The position numbers and the translations under genes are program-made. DNA of 11,366 nt. Origin: an uncultured Bacilli bacterium (GTDB lineage Bacteria; Bacillota_I; Bacilli_A; RF39; UBA660). The notes below the pieces were generated by a model. That model was not told the origin of the DNA and searched no databases. It saw only the letters and a list, made by a program, of their open reading frames with translations. Location of the stretch: NCBI GenBank assembly GCA_947628075.1, contig CANQYF010000033.1, positions 1-11,366 of the forward strand, given 5' to 3'. Positions 1 to 5,760 of the stretch are shown here, piece after piece (within the stretch, counting starts at the first letter, position 1; every line of letters starts with the position of its first letter).

Positions 1-2
1 AA

Positions 3-308
3 GAAGTAAAAAATAAAGAAAAAAGATTCATAAAGATGATAAGAATGATAAATGCCAAAAGTATAGAAGAGATGGAAACGATAAGTAAAGGAGATGAGAC
101 AATGCGAGACATGGTAAAATTCTTAAGTGAATGGACAAGGAAGAGTAATGAGAATGGCTGGGAAAGATATTTAGAAGATGTAAGATATGAAAGCGAAGAA
201 GAAACAACTAGAAACACAGCTCTAAAGATGAAGAATCGAGGATATGCGATAGAAGAAATAAGTGAAATAACTAATTTATCTAAAGAAGAAATACTTGCCT
301 TAAAATAA
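3..308 (+). CDS. Rpn-family nuclease/transposase-like protein, C-terminal part (5' end outside window)
   Basis: The reading frame is open from the first bases of the window, so the ATG at 36 is probably an internal Met and this is the C-terminal part, about 101 residues, of a longer protein. The visible sequence (RFIKMIRMINAKSIEEMETI, then a KGDETMRDMVKFLSEW-type stretch and a helical, Glu/Lys-rich tail) resembles the C-terminal region of Rpn / PD-(D/E)XK nuclease family transposase proteins, in which the catalytic domain lies upstream. The last 30 residues (MKNRGYAIEEISEITNLSKE) look like the short helix-turn-helix tail common in that family ('G.s.eeIaeiTgLs.eei'). The catalytic residues are not in view, so integrity cannot be judged. 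The gene ends at 308, directly abutting the convergent lipoprotein gene, and its last codons form one arm of a hairpin. The family call is from pattern memory and is moderately sure. Confidence 0.68.
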   Translation, partial: EVKNKEKRFIKMIRMINAKSIEEMETISKGDETMRDMVKFLSEWTRKSNENGWERYLEDVRYESEEETTRNTALKMKNRGYAIEEISEITNLSKEEILALK

Positions 309-322
309 CTATTGGCAAGTAT
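291..322. terminator. Bidirectional hairpin terminator spanning two convergent gene ends
   Basis: The perfect 9-bp inverted repeat ATACTTGCC (291-299) / GGCAAGTAT (314-322) has a 14-nt loop. A T-rich stretch follows on the plus strand (323-346). On the minus strand the bases beyond the stem read TTCTTCTTTA. The left arm lies in the last codons of the Rpn-like gene and the right arm in the last codons of the convergent lipoprotein gene. The placement fits a shared terminator. The U-tracts are imperfect, so termination efficiency is uncertain. Confidence 0.55.
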
Positions 323-752
323 ATTCTTTTAAATTATTTTCTTTAAATTCATTTATTTTTATTTGATTGGATGAGTATAAATTTTCGTCAAAATCATCCC
401 CAAATTGTTCCTTTAATGCTGGAATGTTTAAATTTTTATAATCAATAGTCATTATGTATTTAATGGCTTTTTCATTTTCTTTTTCATATTTTAAATTAAA
501 ACCTTTAATTTTATTTAGATTTTCCGCAAATAAATTACCATAATCTACTATTAAATCGGTAGAATCTTCATCGCTTTCGGTAATATTAGTACTGATTACT
601 TTGGTAACAATATCATTTTCATATTCAATTTTTATATTATCTTTTACTAGAAAGCCATCTTCATTAGTAAATTCTCGTGAACAATTTAAAGTTCCAGAGT
701 TAGAACATCCACATGTTAATAAAATAATTATAAATATTAATAATTTTTTCAT
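309..752 (-). CDS. Putative small lipoprotein of unknown function
   Basis: This 147-residue protein starts with two Lys and a hydrophobic run (about residues 4-12) followed by LTCGCSNS, a plausible lipobox with lipidated Cys at 16 (or 14). It is therefore predicted to be exported and tethered to the outer face of the membrane. The rest is acidic and Asn/Lys-rich with alternating strands and helices (INIxYEND, DYGNLFAENL, GFNLKYEKE), a layout loosely like YehR/DUF1307-type lipoproteins, but I do not recognise the family with confidence. It lies only 3 nt downstream of the dCMP deaminase gene and is probably co-transcribed with it. No strong SD is visible within that spacer, so it may be translated by coupling. 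Its stop (TAG) directly abuts the stop of the convergent Rpn-like gene, inside the shared hairpin. Confidence 0.72.
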   Translation of the reverse strand: MKKLLIFIIILLTCGCSNSGTLNCSREFTNEDGFLVKDNIKIEYENDIVTKVISTNITESDEDSTDLIVDYGNLFAENLNKIKGFNLKYEKENEKAIKYIMTIDYKNLNIPALKEQFGDDFDENLYSSNQIKINEFKENNLKEYTCQ

Positions 753-755
753 ATT

Positions 756-1241
756 TTAATATCCTTTTACTCCTTCTAGTGATTCATCGTTTTCAATAAA
801 ATCTTTTACTTCTATTATAGTATAGTCTTTTTTAGTATTTCTTATTATTACTTTTTTGATTCCTGCATTAATAATCATTCTTTTGCATAAAGAACAGGGC
901 ATTGCATTTTTTACATATGTTTTATTTTTATAATCAATTCCTACGAGATATAGTGTTGAATCAATCATATCAGTTCTAGAAGCAGATATTATGGCGTTTT
1001 GTTCAGCATGAACACTTCTACAAAGTTCATATCGTTCTCCTCTTGGAATATTAAGTTTTTCTCTCATACAATAATTTAAATCGCAACAATTACATCTTCC
1101 TCGTGGGGCACCAACATAGCCAGTAGAAATTATTTCATCGTTTTTTACGATAATTGCCCCAAAGTTTCTTCTTAAACAAGTACCTCTTTCAGATACACTT
1201 TCAGCAATATCTAAATAATAATTAGTTTTATCAATTCTCAT
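756..1241 (-). CDS. comEB: Zinc-dependent dCMP deaminase (ComEB-like)
   Basis: This gene encodes a cytidine/deoxycytidylate deaminase-fold enzyme of 161 residues, the full length for the family. Such enzymes deaminate dCMP to dUMP in the cytosol and so feed dTMP synthesis. The zinc site is intact: H78-A-E80 supplies the first ligand and the proton-shuttling Glu, and P115-C-S-L-C119 supplies two Cys ligands. The stretch GYVGAPRG (41-48) is the substrate-binding loop. Between them lies a Cys-rich insert (C50, C52, C53, C58, C74) ending in NIPRGERYELC, as in dCMP deaminases with an extra structural zinc site. The start is supported by AAGGAG seven bases upstream and a promoter further up. The symbol follows B. 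subtilis comEB. The gene stands without comEA/comEC here, so a nucleotide-metabolism role is more likely than one in competence. Confidence 0.93.
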   Translation of the reverse strand: MRIDKTNYYLDIAESVSERGTCLRRNFGAIIVKNDEIISTGYVGAPRGRCNCCDLNYCMREKLNIPRGERYELCRSVHAEQNAIISASRTDMIDSTLYLVGIDYKNKTYVKNAMPCSLCKRMIINAGIKKVIIRNTKKDYTIIEVKDFIENDESLEGVKGY

Positions 1242-1260
1242 ATAATACTCCTTATTAAAA

Positions 1261-1289
1261 ATTATAAAAAATTATTTAATTTTTGTAAA
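1261..1289 (-). promoter_or_regulatory. Sigma-A promoter for the dCMP deaminase operon
   Basis: Reading the minus strand, TTTACA (1284-1289) is followed after exactly 17 bp by TATAAT (1261-1266), a near-consensus vegetative promoter. The SD AAGGAG and the start codon at 1241 lie just downstream. The -35 box overlaps the most upstream possible start (ATG 1289) of the divergent deacetylase gene. Confidence 0.72.
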
Positions 1290-2476
1290 TGAATTTAAGA
1301 ATATTTGCCATACTAAAAATGATAGTTATGAAAAATAAGATTTTTTATTTAAAAATAGTAATTGTAATTTTAATTATCTTCAATGGTGTAACATTTACAT
1401 ATGTTTATAAAAAGAGTGAAGATAATGCCGAATACTGTTATTATGCTGATGATAATAAATATATATTAATTGAAAAAAATAATGTAAATAATAAATATGT
1501 CTCTTTGTTGTATAAAGATGATACTGATGATTATTTAAGTAAAATTTATGATTATGAAAGTAATGAAGAAATTTCGATTACAAATATAATTAAAGAAGAT
1601 AAAATAACTGAATATTATAGTAAAATTGCAGAATTATTAGATTTGAAATATCCTAAGTTTATTGCGGAAGCCTTAAAAAAAGAAGAAGTAAAAAAATCTT
1701 ATCTTCTTCGCAGTAATGAATTAGTTATATATTTTAATGATTATATTATAGAGCCAGAGGTTAATGAAGTATTATATTTAAAAGTAAATTATAACGAAAT
1801 TAAAGATTATATTGATTTTACAGTTTTATTAGAAAGTGATTATGAAAATGAGAATGGTTATACTTATACCAAAGCTAAGAAAAGTGTTGCCATTACTTTT
1901 GATGATAGTCCCAATAAAGGGAAAACTAATTTGATATTAGAATATTTAAATGATAATAAGAGTCATGCAACATTTTTTGTGTTAGGAAATAAAGCAATAT
2001 ATAATAAAGATTTACTTATTAATATTAAAAATATGGGTAATGAAATAGGGAGTCATACTTATGAACATAGTAATATGAGTAAATTAAGTGATGAAGAGAT
2101 TCTTAATGATTATGAAAAGATGAATAATTTATATAAAAACATTTTTAATGAAGATTTGCAATTGATAAGACCACCTTATGGCTCAATAAAAAGAAAGCAA
2201 TTAAACTTAATAAATGCCACTTTTATCCATTGGAGTATAGATACTAATGATTGGCGCTATCGAAGAAAAGATTACTTAATTGATTATGTTTTGAACAATA
2301 TAAAAGATGGGGATATTATTTTATTTCATGATTCTTATGAAAGTACTGTGGCGGCGATTGAAGAATTATTACCTATTTTATATAGTAAAGGTTACCAAGT
2401 AATGAGTGTTTCAGAACTTGCTAAAATAAAAGATGTTGTCTTAGAGAAAAATCAAATTTATTATAAATTTTCTTAG
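1289..2476 (+). CDS. Membrane-anchored polysaccharide deacetylase with RsiV-like and NodB domains (PdaC-like)
   Basis: This is probably a cell wall glycan (peptidoglycan) N-deacetylase acting outside the membrane. Residues 17-40 form one hydrophobic anchor. Residues about 100-180 (YYSKIAELLDL, then ELVIYFNDYIIEPEVNEV) match the DUF3298/RsiV-like pattern that precedes the catalytic domain in PdaC-type enzymes. A NodB domain follows (about 197-378) with all five motifs: TFDD (203-206, base and metal Asp), H256-TYE-H260 (metal), RPPYG (294-298), DTNDW (318-322) and LFHD (345-348, catalytic His). The enzyme looks complete. The start is uncertain: ATGs at 1289, 1319 and 1328 are in frame and none has a clear SD. 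The one at 1328 gives MKNKIFYLK plus the anchor and would leave room for the divergent promoter. The gene is monocistronic, and its stop overlaps the convergent membrane-protein gene by 4 bases. Confidence 0.9.
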   Translation: MNLRIFAILKMIVMKNKIFYLKIVIVILIIFNGVTFTYVYKKSEDNAEYCYYADDNKYILIEKNNVNNKYVSLLYKDDTDDYLSKIYDYESNEEISITNIIKEDKITEYYSKIAELLDLKYPKFIAEALKKEEVKKSYLLRSNELVIYFNDYIIEPEVNEVLYLKVNYNEIKDYIDFTVLLESDYENENGYTYTKAKKSVAITFDDSPNKGKTNLILEYLNDNKSHATFFVLGNKAIYNKDLLINIKNMGNEIGSHTYEHSNMSKLSDEEILNDYEKMNNLYKNIFNEDLQLIRPPYGSIKRKQLNLINATFIHWSIDTNDWRYRRKDYLIDYVLNNIKDGDIILFHDSYESTVAAIEELLPILYSKGYQVMSVSELAKIKDVVLEKNQIYYKFS

Positions 2477-2847
2477 AATATAGCTAAATCAACATCACCT
2501 GCATTATCATCAAGCTCAGTATAAAGAGATAGAGCACCGCCGATTAAAAAAACAAGAGTTGTAATAAGTCTTTCCATAGAAACTCTTTGACTTCTAGCAT
2601 CTTTGGTTTTAGAAATATTAATATCTTGTAAAGCAATTACGGTATAATAAAAGTAGATAATAAAAGCAATAATTAAAAGGGTGATGTTAATATTTCGCCC
2701 TTTTTGTCGTTCTTGTTTGTTACCGGTAAAGATAAATTTTCTTTCATAATCGTTAGCTACTAAAGCAAAAATAACAATAAAAAAATAAATATACCATATA
2801 ATATCTTCTTCATTAAGAAGTTTTAAGTCTCTACGATAATCCTTCAT
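2473..2847 (-). CDS. Small membrane protein of unknown function (three predicted TM segments)
   Basis: This 124-residue protein has hydrophobic segments at about 17-33, 54-75 and 93-109. They are separated by charged loops (NDYERKFIFTGNKQERQKGR and DINISKTKDARSQRVSMERL), and the tail is acidic (ELDDNAGDVDLAIF). The positively charged loops suggest a defined topology, but no catalytic motif is visible and I do not recognise the family. No good SD precedes the ATG at 2847; instead a 17-nt palindrome lies just upstream. It follows another small membrane-protein gene on the same strand with a 29-bp gap, so the two may be one unit unless the palindrome separates them. Its stop overlaps the stop of the deacetylase gene by 4 bases. 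Confidence 0.68.
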   Translation of the reverse strand: MKDYRRDLKLLNEEDIIWYIYFFIVIFALVANDYERKFIFTGNKQERQKGRNINITLLIIAFIIYFYYTVIALQDINISKTKDARSQRVSMERLITTLVFLIGGALSLYTELDDNAGDVDLAIF

Positions 2848-2857
2848 ATTAAAATTG

Positions 2858-2874
2858 TACTCAAAGTTTGAGTA
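2858..2874. repeat. 17-nt palindrome between two minus-strand membrane-protein genes
   Basis: TACTCAAA-G-TTTGAGTA is a perfect inverted repeat with 8-bp arms around one central base. It sits 10 bp upstream of the start at 2847 and 3 bp beyond the end of the upstream gene. On the minus strand it is followed by CAATTTT, so it may be a weak terminator for the upstream gene or an operator for the downstream one. The centre is too tight for a full hairpin; about 6 bp would form in RNA. Confidence 0.4.
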
Positions 2875-2876
2875 AA

Positions 2877-3170
2877 TTATTTTTGCTTTTTCTTTTTAAC
2901 TAAAAAATCATTAATTTTTCTAATTCTAATTTTAAAACTAGCGATAACAAAGACGAAAGAAGCACATAATAAAGTAATTCCTGTGATTATTTCCCAATTA
3001 TTAGTATGGCTTATAAATAAATAAATACTGAAGATAAAACTTAAAATGCCTGTTACTAATAATCTATTTAATCTAGTTTTCATTTTACTGCCAAATTCGG
3101 TTTGATAAAATTCTTCTTTAATTTTAACTTTTTCTTCTTTAGCCAAAGAATAGTATTTTAATTTGTACAT
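2877..3170 (-). CDS. Small membrane protein of unknown function (two predicted TM segments)
   Basis: This 97-residue protein has a charged N-terminal cytosolic part (MYKLKYYSLAKEEKVKIKEE) and two hydrophobic helices at about 38-54 and 60-80. The short loop between the helices is SHTNNWE. The very basic tail ends KKKKQK. This hairpin-in-membrane layout with both ends positive predicts both termini inside. No enzyme or transport motif is seen and I do not recognise the family. The start is supported by GGTGA six bases upstream and a plausible promoter (see 3186-3214). It is divergent from yceD-rpmF and may be co-transcribed with the 124-residue membrane protein downstream. Confidence 0.66.
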   Translation of the reverse strand: MYKLKYYSLAKEEKVKIKEEFYQTEFGSKMKTRLNRLLVTGILSFIFSIYLFISHTNNWEIITGITLLCASFVFVIASFKIRIRKINDFLVKKKKQK

Positions 3171-3185
3171 ACAATCACCAATTAA

Positions 3186-3214
3186 ATTATAGCTTCTAAA
3201 AATAAATAATGCAA
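3186..3214 (-). promoter_or_regulatory. Candidate sigma-A promoter for the two small membrane-protein genes
   Basis: On the minus strand a perfect TATAAT (3186-3191) is preceded, 17 bp upstream, by TTGCAT (3209-3214), which keeps only the TTG of the consensus -35. The SD GGTGA and the start at 3170 follow directly. The -10 is strong and the -35 weak. Confidence 0.5.
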
Positions 3215-3271
3215 TAAATTGTCTTTTCTAAATCAAAATTTTGGTGTATATTTATAGCTGGTGAAGATAAA

Positions 3272-3751
3272 ATGATTATTAAGCTAGATGAATTAAATTT
3301 TCAAAAAAGAATAGATTTTAGTTATGAAGTAAAAAAGGATGAGAATCTGGATAATAGAATTTTAGATTTGAAAAATACAGTGGCAACTGGCTATATAATT
3401 CAAAATAGTAATAATAATTTAGAACTTTATGTAAGTTTGAAAGGAACAATGGTTATTACTGATTCAATAACTTTAGAGCCCGTTGATTATAGTTTTGCTA
3501 CTGATATTTTAGAAAACGATGAAGAAATTAAGGAAAATTATCCAGATTGTATCAATTTTTCCAAAAATACTCTTGATTTAAAGAAGATTTTATGGCAAAA
3601 TATTGTATTAGAAGTTCCCATGAGTTTTACCACACAAGAAGATGCTAAACTGAAAGGTAATGGTTGGGAATTAATTAGTGGAGATAAAAAGTCTACGGAA
3701 ATTGATCCACGACTAAAAAAACTAGAAGATATATTGAAAGGTGATGATTAG
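3272..3751 (+). CDS. YceD/DUF177 family protein, cysteine-poor variant
   Basis: This protein belongs to the DUF177 (YceD, B. subtilis YlbN) family, whose genes nearly always sit next to rpmF and which is linked to 23S rRNA / large-subunit accumulation. The 159 residues show the family core: KGTMVITDSITLEPVDYSF (58-76), KILWQNIVLEVPMSF (105-119), and the closing DPRLKKLEDIL (145-155). Many family members carry a pair of Cys in the central strand region. Here that place has no Cys, and the only Cys is at 93, so any metal site is absent. The start is supported by GGTGAAG six bases upstream. The stop is 2 nt before rpmF, and the rpmF SD lies inside this gene's last codons, so the two are translationally coupled. 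Confidence 0.85.
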   Translation: MIIKLDELNFQKRIDFSYEVKKDENLDNRILDLKNTVATGYIIQNSNNNLELYVSLKGTMVITDSITLEPVDYSFATDILENDEEIKENYPDCINFSKNTLDLKKILWQNIVLEVPMSFTTQEDAKLKGNGWELISGDKKSTEIDPRLKKLEDILKGDD

Positions 3752-3753
3752 TA

Positions 3754-3939
3754 ATGGCAGTTCCTTTTAGAAGAACAAGTAAAACCAAAAAAAGAATGAG
3801 AAGAACTCATTTAAAGAAAACTTTAGGAGCAGTAACATCTTGCCCTAAATGTGGAGCTTCAATTAAGCCTCATAGAGCTTGTACAAAATGTGGAAACTAT
3901 AAAAATGAAAACGTTTTAAAAATTGAAGAAGAAAAATAA
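3754..3939 (+). CDS. rpmF: 50S ribosomal protein L32
   Basis: This 61-residue basic protein has the standard L32 start AVPFRRTSKTKKRMRRTH and the conserved continuation. A zinc ribbon is formed by C30-PKC33 and C43-TKC46, i.e. the zinc-binding (C+) form of L32 rather than the Cys-free paralogue. It is a structural component of the large ribosomal subunit. The SD AAAGGTGATG overlaps the end of yceD, and the start codon is 2 nt after the yceD stop. A strong intrinsic terminator begins 6 nt after its stop, which separates the yceD-rpmF unit from the dcw cluster. Confidence 0.98.
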   Translation: MAVPFRRTSKTKKRMRRTHLKKTLGAVTSCPKCGASIKPHRACTKCGNYKNENVLKIEEEK

Positions 3940-3945
3940 ATTAGG

Positions 3946-3970
3946 AAATTGGCCTAGCCAATTTTTTTTT
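3946..3970 (+). terminator. Intrinsic terminator after rpmF
   Basis: AAATTGGC (3946-3953) and GCCAATTT (3957-3964) form a perfect 8-bp stem with a 3-nt loop (or 7 bp with a 5-nt loop). The T-run lasts to 3970. It is a textbook rho-independent terminator closing yceD-rpmF. Confidence 0.93.
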
Positions 3971-4022
3971 GACAAAAAATTGACAATTTATAAAAATTGC
4001 TAAAAAAAGAAAAGAATATTTA

Positions 4023-4051
4023 TTTACATTTTAGGATGTTTATAGTAGAAT
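4023..4051 (+). promoter_or_regulatory. Sigma-A promoter of the dcw cluster (PmraZ)
   Basis: TTTACA (4023-4028) is followed, after exactly 17 bp, by TAGAAT (4046-4051). The expected transcription start, about 4058, falls inside the array of TGG boxes, so a bound repressor there would block initiation. No other convincing promoter is seen between the rpmF terminator and mraZ, or inside the following operon apart from a doubtful -10 in mraZ. Confidence 0.7.
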
Positions 4052-4052
4052 A

Positions 4053-4090
4053 ATGGTAGACAGTGGATATCTGTGGCAGAAAGTGGGTGA
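4053..4090 (+). promoter_or_regulatory. MraZ operator: four phased (G/A)TGG boxes
   Basis: ATGG (4053-4056), GTGG (4063-4066), GTGG (4073-4076) and GTGG (4083-4086) recur at an exact 10-bp period, placing all boxes on one face of the helix. MraZ from E. coli, Mycoplasma and Bacillus is known to bind tandem TGG/GTGG-containing repeats of this spacing upstream of its own gene. The array starts 2 bp after the -10 box, covers the expected start of transcription, and its last box (GTGGGTGA) is also the SD of mraZ. Autoregulation of the dcw operon is therefore predicted. Confidence 0.8.
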
Positions 4091-4095
4091 TATAA

Positions 4096-4533
4096 ATGTT
4101 CATGGGCGAATATCATCACAACATCGATGAAAAAGGTAGAATTGTCTTACCTGGGAAGTTTAGAGAAGATAGAAATAAGATTATTGTAACCCGCGGGTTA
4201 GAAAAATGCTTATATCTTTATACGGAAGAAGAATGGGAACGAGTAGTTGCCAAATTAAATAAACTTCCATTTACGAAGAAAGATGCCCGTGCATTTATGC
4301 GTTCATTTTTTGCTGGTGCCTCTGTATGCGAATTCGACAGAAATGGTCGAATCAATATTACCTCCCCGTTGGTTAGCTACGCCGATTTAACTAAAGAATG
4401 TGTTATAATCGGCGTAAATGACCGCATTGAAATATGGGATAGTAATTTATATAATACTTATATGTCTGAAAATTCTTCTAAGTTAGAAGAAATCGCCGAA
4501 AATCTATTTGAGGTAGAGAATGAAACATTATAG
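4096..4533 (+). CDS. mraZ: Transcriptional regulator MraZ
   Basis: The protein is a DNA-binding regulator with two SpoVT-AbrB type domains that forms ring-shaped oligomers and controls the dcw cluster. Its 145 residues are the usual length. The first domain opens MFMGEYHHNIDEKGRIVLP, and the second carries CEFDRNGRINI (78-88), the conserved D-x-x-G-R signatures at 11-15 and 81-85. The start is fixed by the family N-terminus and by GGGTGA five bases upstream. The last 14 bases overlap rsmH. The tail after residue 120 is acidic and divergent, as is common. Base use is visibly richer in G+C (GCC, GGC, CCG, CGC codons) than in the flanking genes, and the gene contains a 10-bp GC-rich inverted repeat at 4378-4416. 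Confidence 0.97.
   Translation: MFMGEYHHNIDEKGRIVLPGKFREDRNKIIVTRGLEKCLYLYTEEEWERVVAKLNKLPFTKKDARAFMRSFFAGASVCEFDRNGRINITSPLVSYADLTKECVIIGVNDRIEIWDSNLYNTYMSENSSKLEEIAENLFEVENETL
4378..4416. repeat. GC-rich inverted repeat inside mraZ
   Basis: TACGCCGATT (4378-4387) and AATCGGCGTA (4407-4416) are perfect 10-bp complements. TAAC (4388-4391) and GTTA (4402-4405) extend the stem past one bulged T, leaving a 10-nt loop. TGTTATAAT (4401-4409), a TGn-extended -10 look-alike, lies in the right half. The same bases encode a conserved MraZ stretch (SYADLTKECVIIGVN), so chance cannot be excluded. Confidence 0.4.
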
Positions 4534-5446
4534 TGTAATGTTAAAGGAAATAATCGAATCTTTAAATTTAAAAGAGAATGGTATTTATGTCGATGCAACA
4601 TTAGGTTATGCTGGTATGAGTAAAGAAATATTAAAAAGACTATCTAAAAAAGGCTTTTTAATAGGAATTGATCAAGATAAAGAAGCACGAGAGTATGCTA
4701 ATAAAGTTTTAAAAGAAATTAGTTCAAATTATAAAATTCTTGCTATTAATTTTAAAGATATGAAAAAGAATTTAACAGATTTAGGTATTCAAAAAGTTGA
4801 TGGAATTATTTTTGACCTTGGTTTTTCTTCTCCCCAAATTGATGATGATAAAAGAGGATTTTCATTTATGAGTAATGCTACTTTGGATATGCGAATGAAT
4901 TTAGATGATAAACTTACTGCTAAAGACATTGTTAATAAGTATTCAGAAGAAGATTTAGTGAAATATTTTTATCTTTATGGTGAAGAAAAAACATCAAAAC
5001 TAATAGCCAAAAAAATTGTAACAACGCGTAAAGAGCAGGAAATTAAGACAACATTTGATTTAGTAGAAATTATTAAAAATGCAACGGGAGCTAATTATTT
5101 TTATAAGAATCATCCCGAAAGAAAGATATTTCAAGCATTAAGAATAATGGTTAATGATGAGTTAAATGTTCTAGAAAGTGTTTTACCAGATGCGATTGAT
5201 TTATTAAATAAAGGTGGAAGACTAGCAGTAATTACTTTTCATTCCAAAGAAGATCGAATTGTTAAAAATATTTTTAAAAAATTTAGTGAGGTAGATGAAA
5301 TTGTTAAAGGTATGCCGAATATACCAACTGAATATCAACCTAAAATTAAAATTATAAATAAAAAACCAATTCTTCCTAGTGAAGAAGAAATAAAAGAAAA
5401 TAGTCGAAGCCATAGTGCTAAATTAAGAATAGTAGAGAGGGTATAA
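4520..5446 (+). CDS. rsmH: 16S rRNA (cytosine-1402-N4) methyltransferase RsmH
   Basis: RsmH methylates N4 of C1402 in the ribosomal P site, using SAM. The 308 residues are full length and colinear with the family: HYSVMLKEIIE (3-13), SAM loop DATLGYAGMS (25-34), acidic D51, FDLGFSSPQID (98-108), RGFSF..NATLDMRM (112-126), HPERKIFQALRIMVNDEL (198-215), ITFHSKEDR (238-246), and C-terminal SRSHSAKLRIVER (295-307). The SAM loop departs from the usual G-x-G-G-H-S by Ala for the second Gly and Met for His, and SRSHSAK replaces the common PRSRSAK. The other motifs look normal. GAGGT (4510-4514) precedes the start, which lies within mraZ (14-base overlap), indicating coupling. ftsL follows after 2 nt. 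Confidence 0.97.
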   Translation: MKHYSVMLKEIIESLNLKENGIYVDATLGYAGMSKEILKRLSKKGFLIGIDQDKEAREYANKVLKEISSNYKILAINFKDMKKNLTDLGIQKVDGIIFDLGFSSPQIDDDKRGFSFMSNATLDMRMNLDDKLTAKDIVNKYSEEDLVKYFYLYGEEKTSKLIAKKIVTTRKEQEIKTTFDLVEIIKNATGANYFYKNHPERKIFQALRIMVNDELNVLESVLPDAIDLLNKGGRLAVITFHSKEDRIVKNIFKKFSEVDEIVKGMPNIPTEYQPKIKIINKKPILPSEEEIKENSRSHSAKLRIVERV

Positions 5447-5448
5447 AA

Positions 5449-5742
5449 ATGAGCAAAAAGAAAAAGCATTTAAAATTACTTAAAGGAGAAAAATTTATGT
5501 ATGTAATTGTCCTTTTATTACTTTTAGCTGTACCAACAGTTAATGTATTTTCTAAAGCTCTACTTTCAGAAACAAATATTAAAACTGAAAAATTAAGAAG
5601 TAAAATAGAAAAGCAAAAAGACACTAACGAAAGTTTACAAATGCAAATTGATGAGTTAGTTAGTATGGAAAATATTCAAAAAATTGCAAAAGAGTATGGA
5701 CTTTCATTTAGAAGTGATAATATAATAGAAGCAAACAATTAA
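5449..5742 (+). CDS. ftsL: Cell division protein FtsL (septum formation initiator type)
   Basis: This small bitopic division protein has 97 residues: a very basic cytosolic tip (MSKKKKHLKLLKGEK), one TM helix at about 16-35 (MYVIVLLLLLAVPTV), and an extracytoplasmic coiled coil at about 42-70 (ETNIKTEKLRSKIEKQKDTN). A short end, MENIQKIAKEYGLSF (73-87), is typical of FtsL/DivIC proteins. FtsL joins DivIB/FtsQ and DivIC/FtsB and helps recruit and activate the septal synthase that includes the PBP encoded next. Sequence conservation in this family is low, so the call rests on topology plus position between rsmH and pbpB. The SD GAGAGGG lies in the end of rsmH, 2 nt upstream of the start region. 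Confidence 0.9.
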   Translation: MSKKKKHLKLLKGEKFMYVIVLLLLLAVPTVNVFSKALLSETNIKTEKLRSKIEKQKDTNESLQMQIDELVSMENIQKIAKEYGLSFRSDNIIEANN

Positions 5743-5760
5743 TAAGATAAGGAGATGCTT

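Noticed and set aside
3971..4010. TTGACA at 3980-3985 as the -35 of a further promoter for mraZ
   Set aside because: No -10-like hexamer lies at 16-18 bp (the place reads as a run of A), while TTTACA/TAGAAT at 4023-4051 is properly spaced.
5222..5624. Minus-strand ORFs of 63 and 68 codons opposite rsmH and ftsL
   Set aside because: They are shadows of genes on the plus strand, with Phe/Asn-rich low-complexity translations, no SD and no family resemblance.
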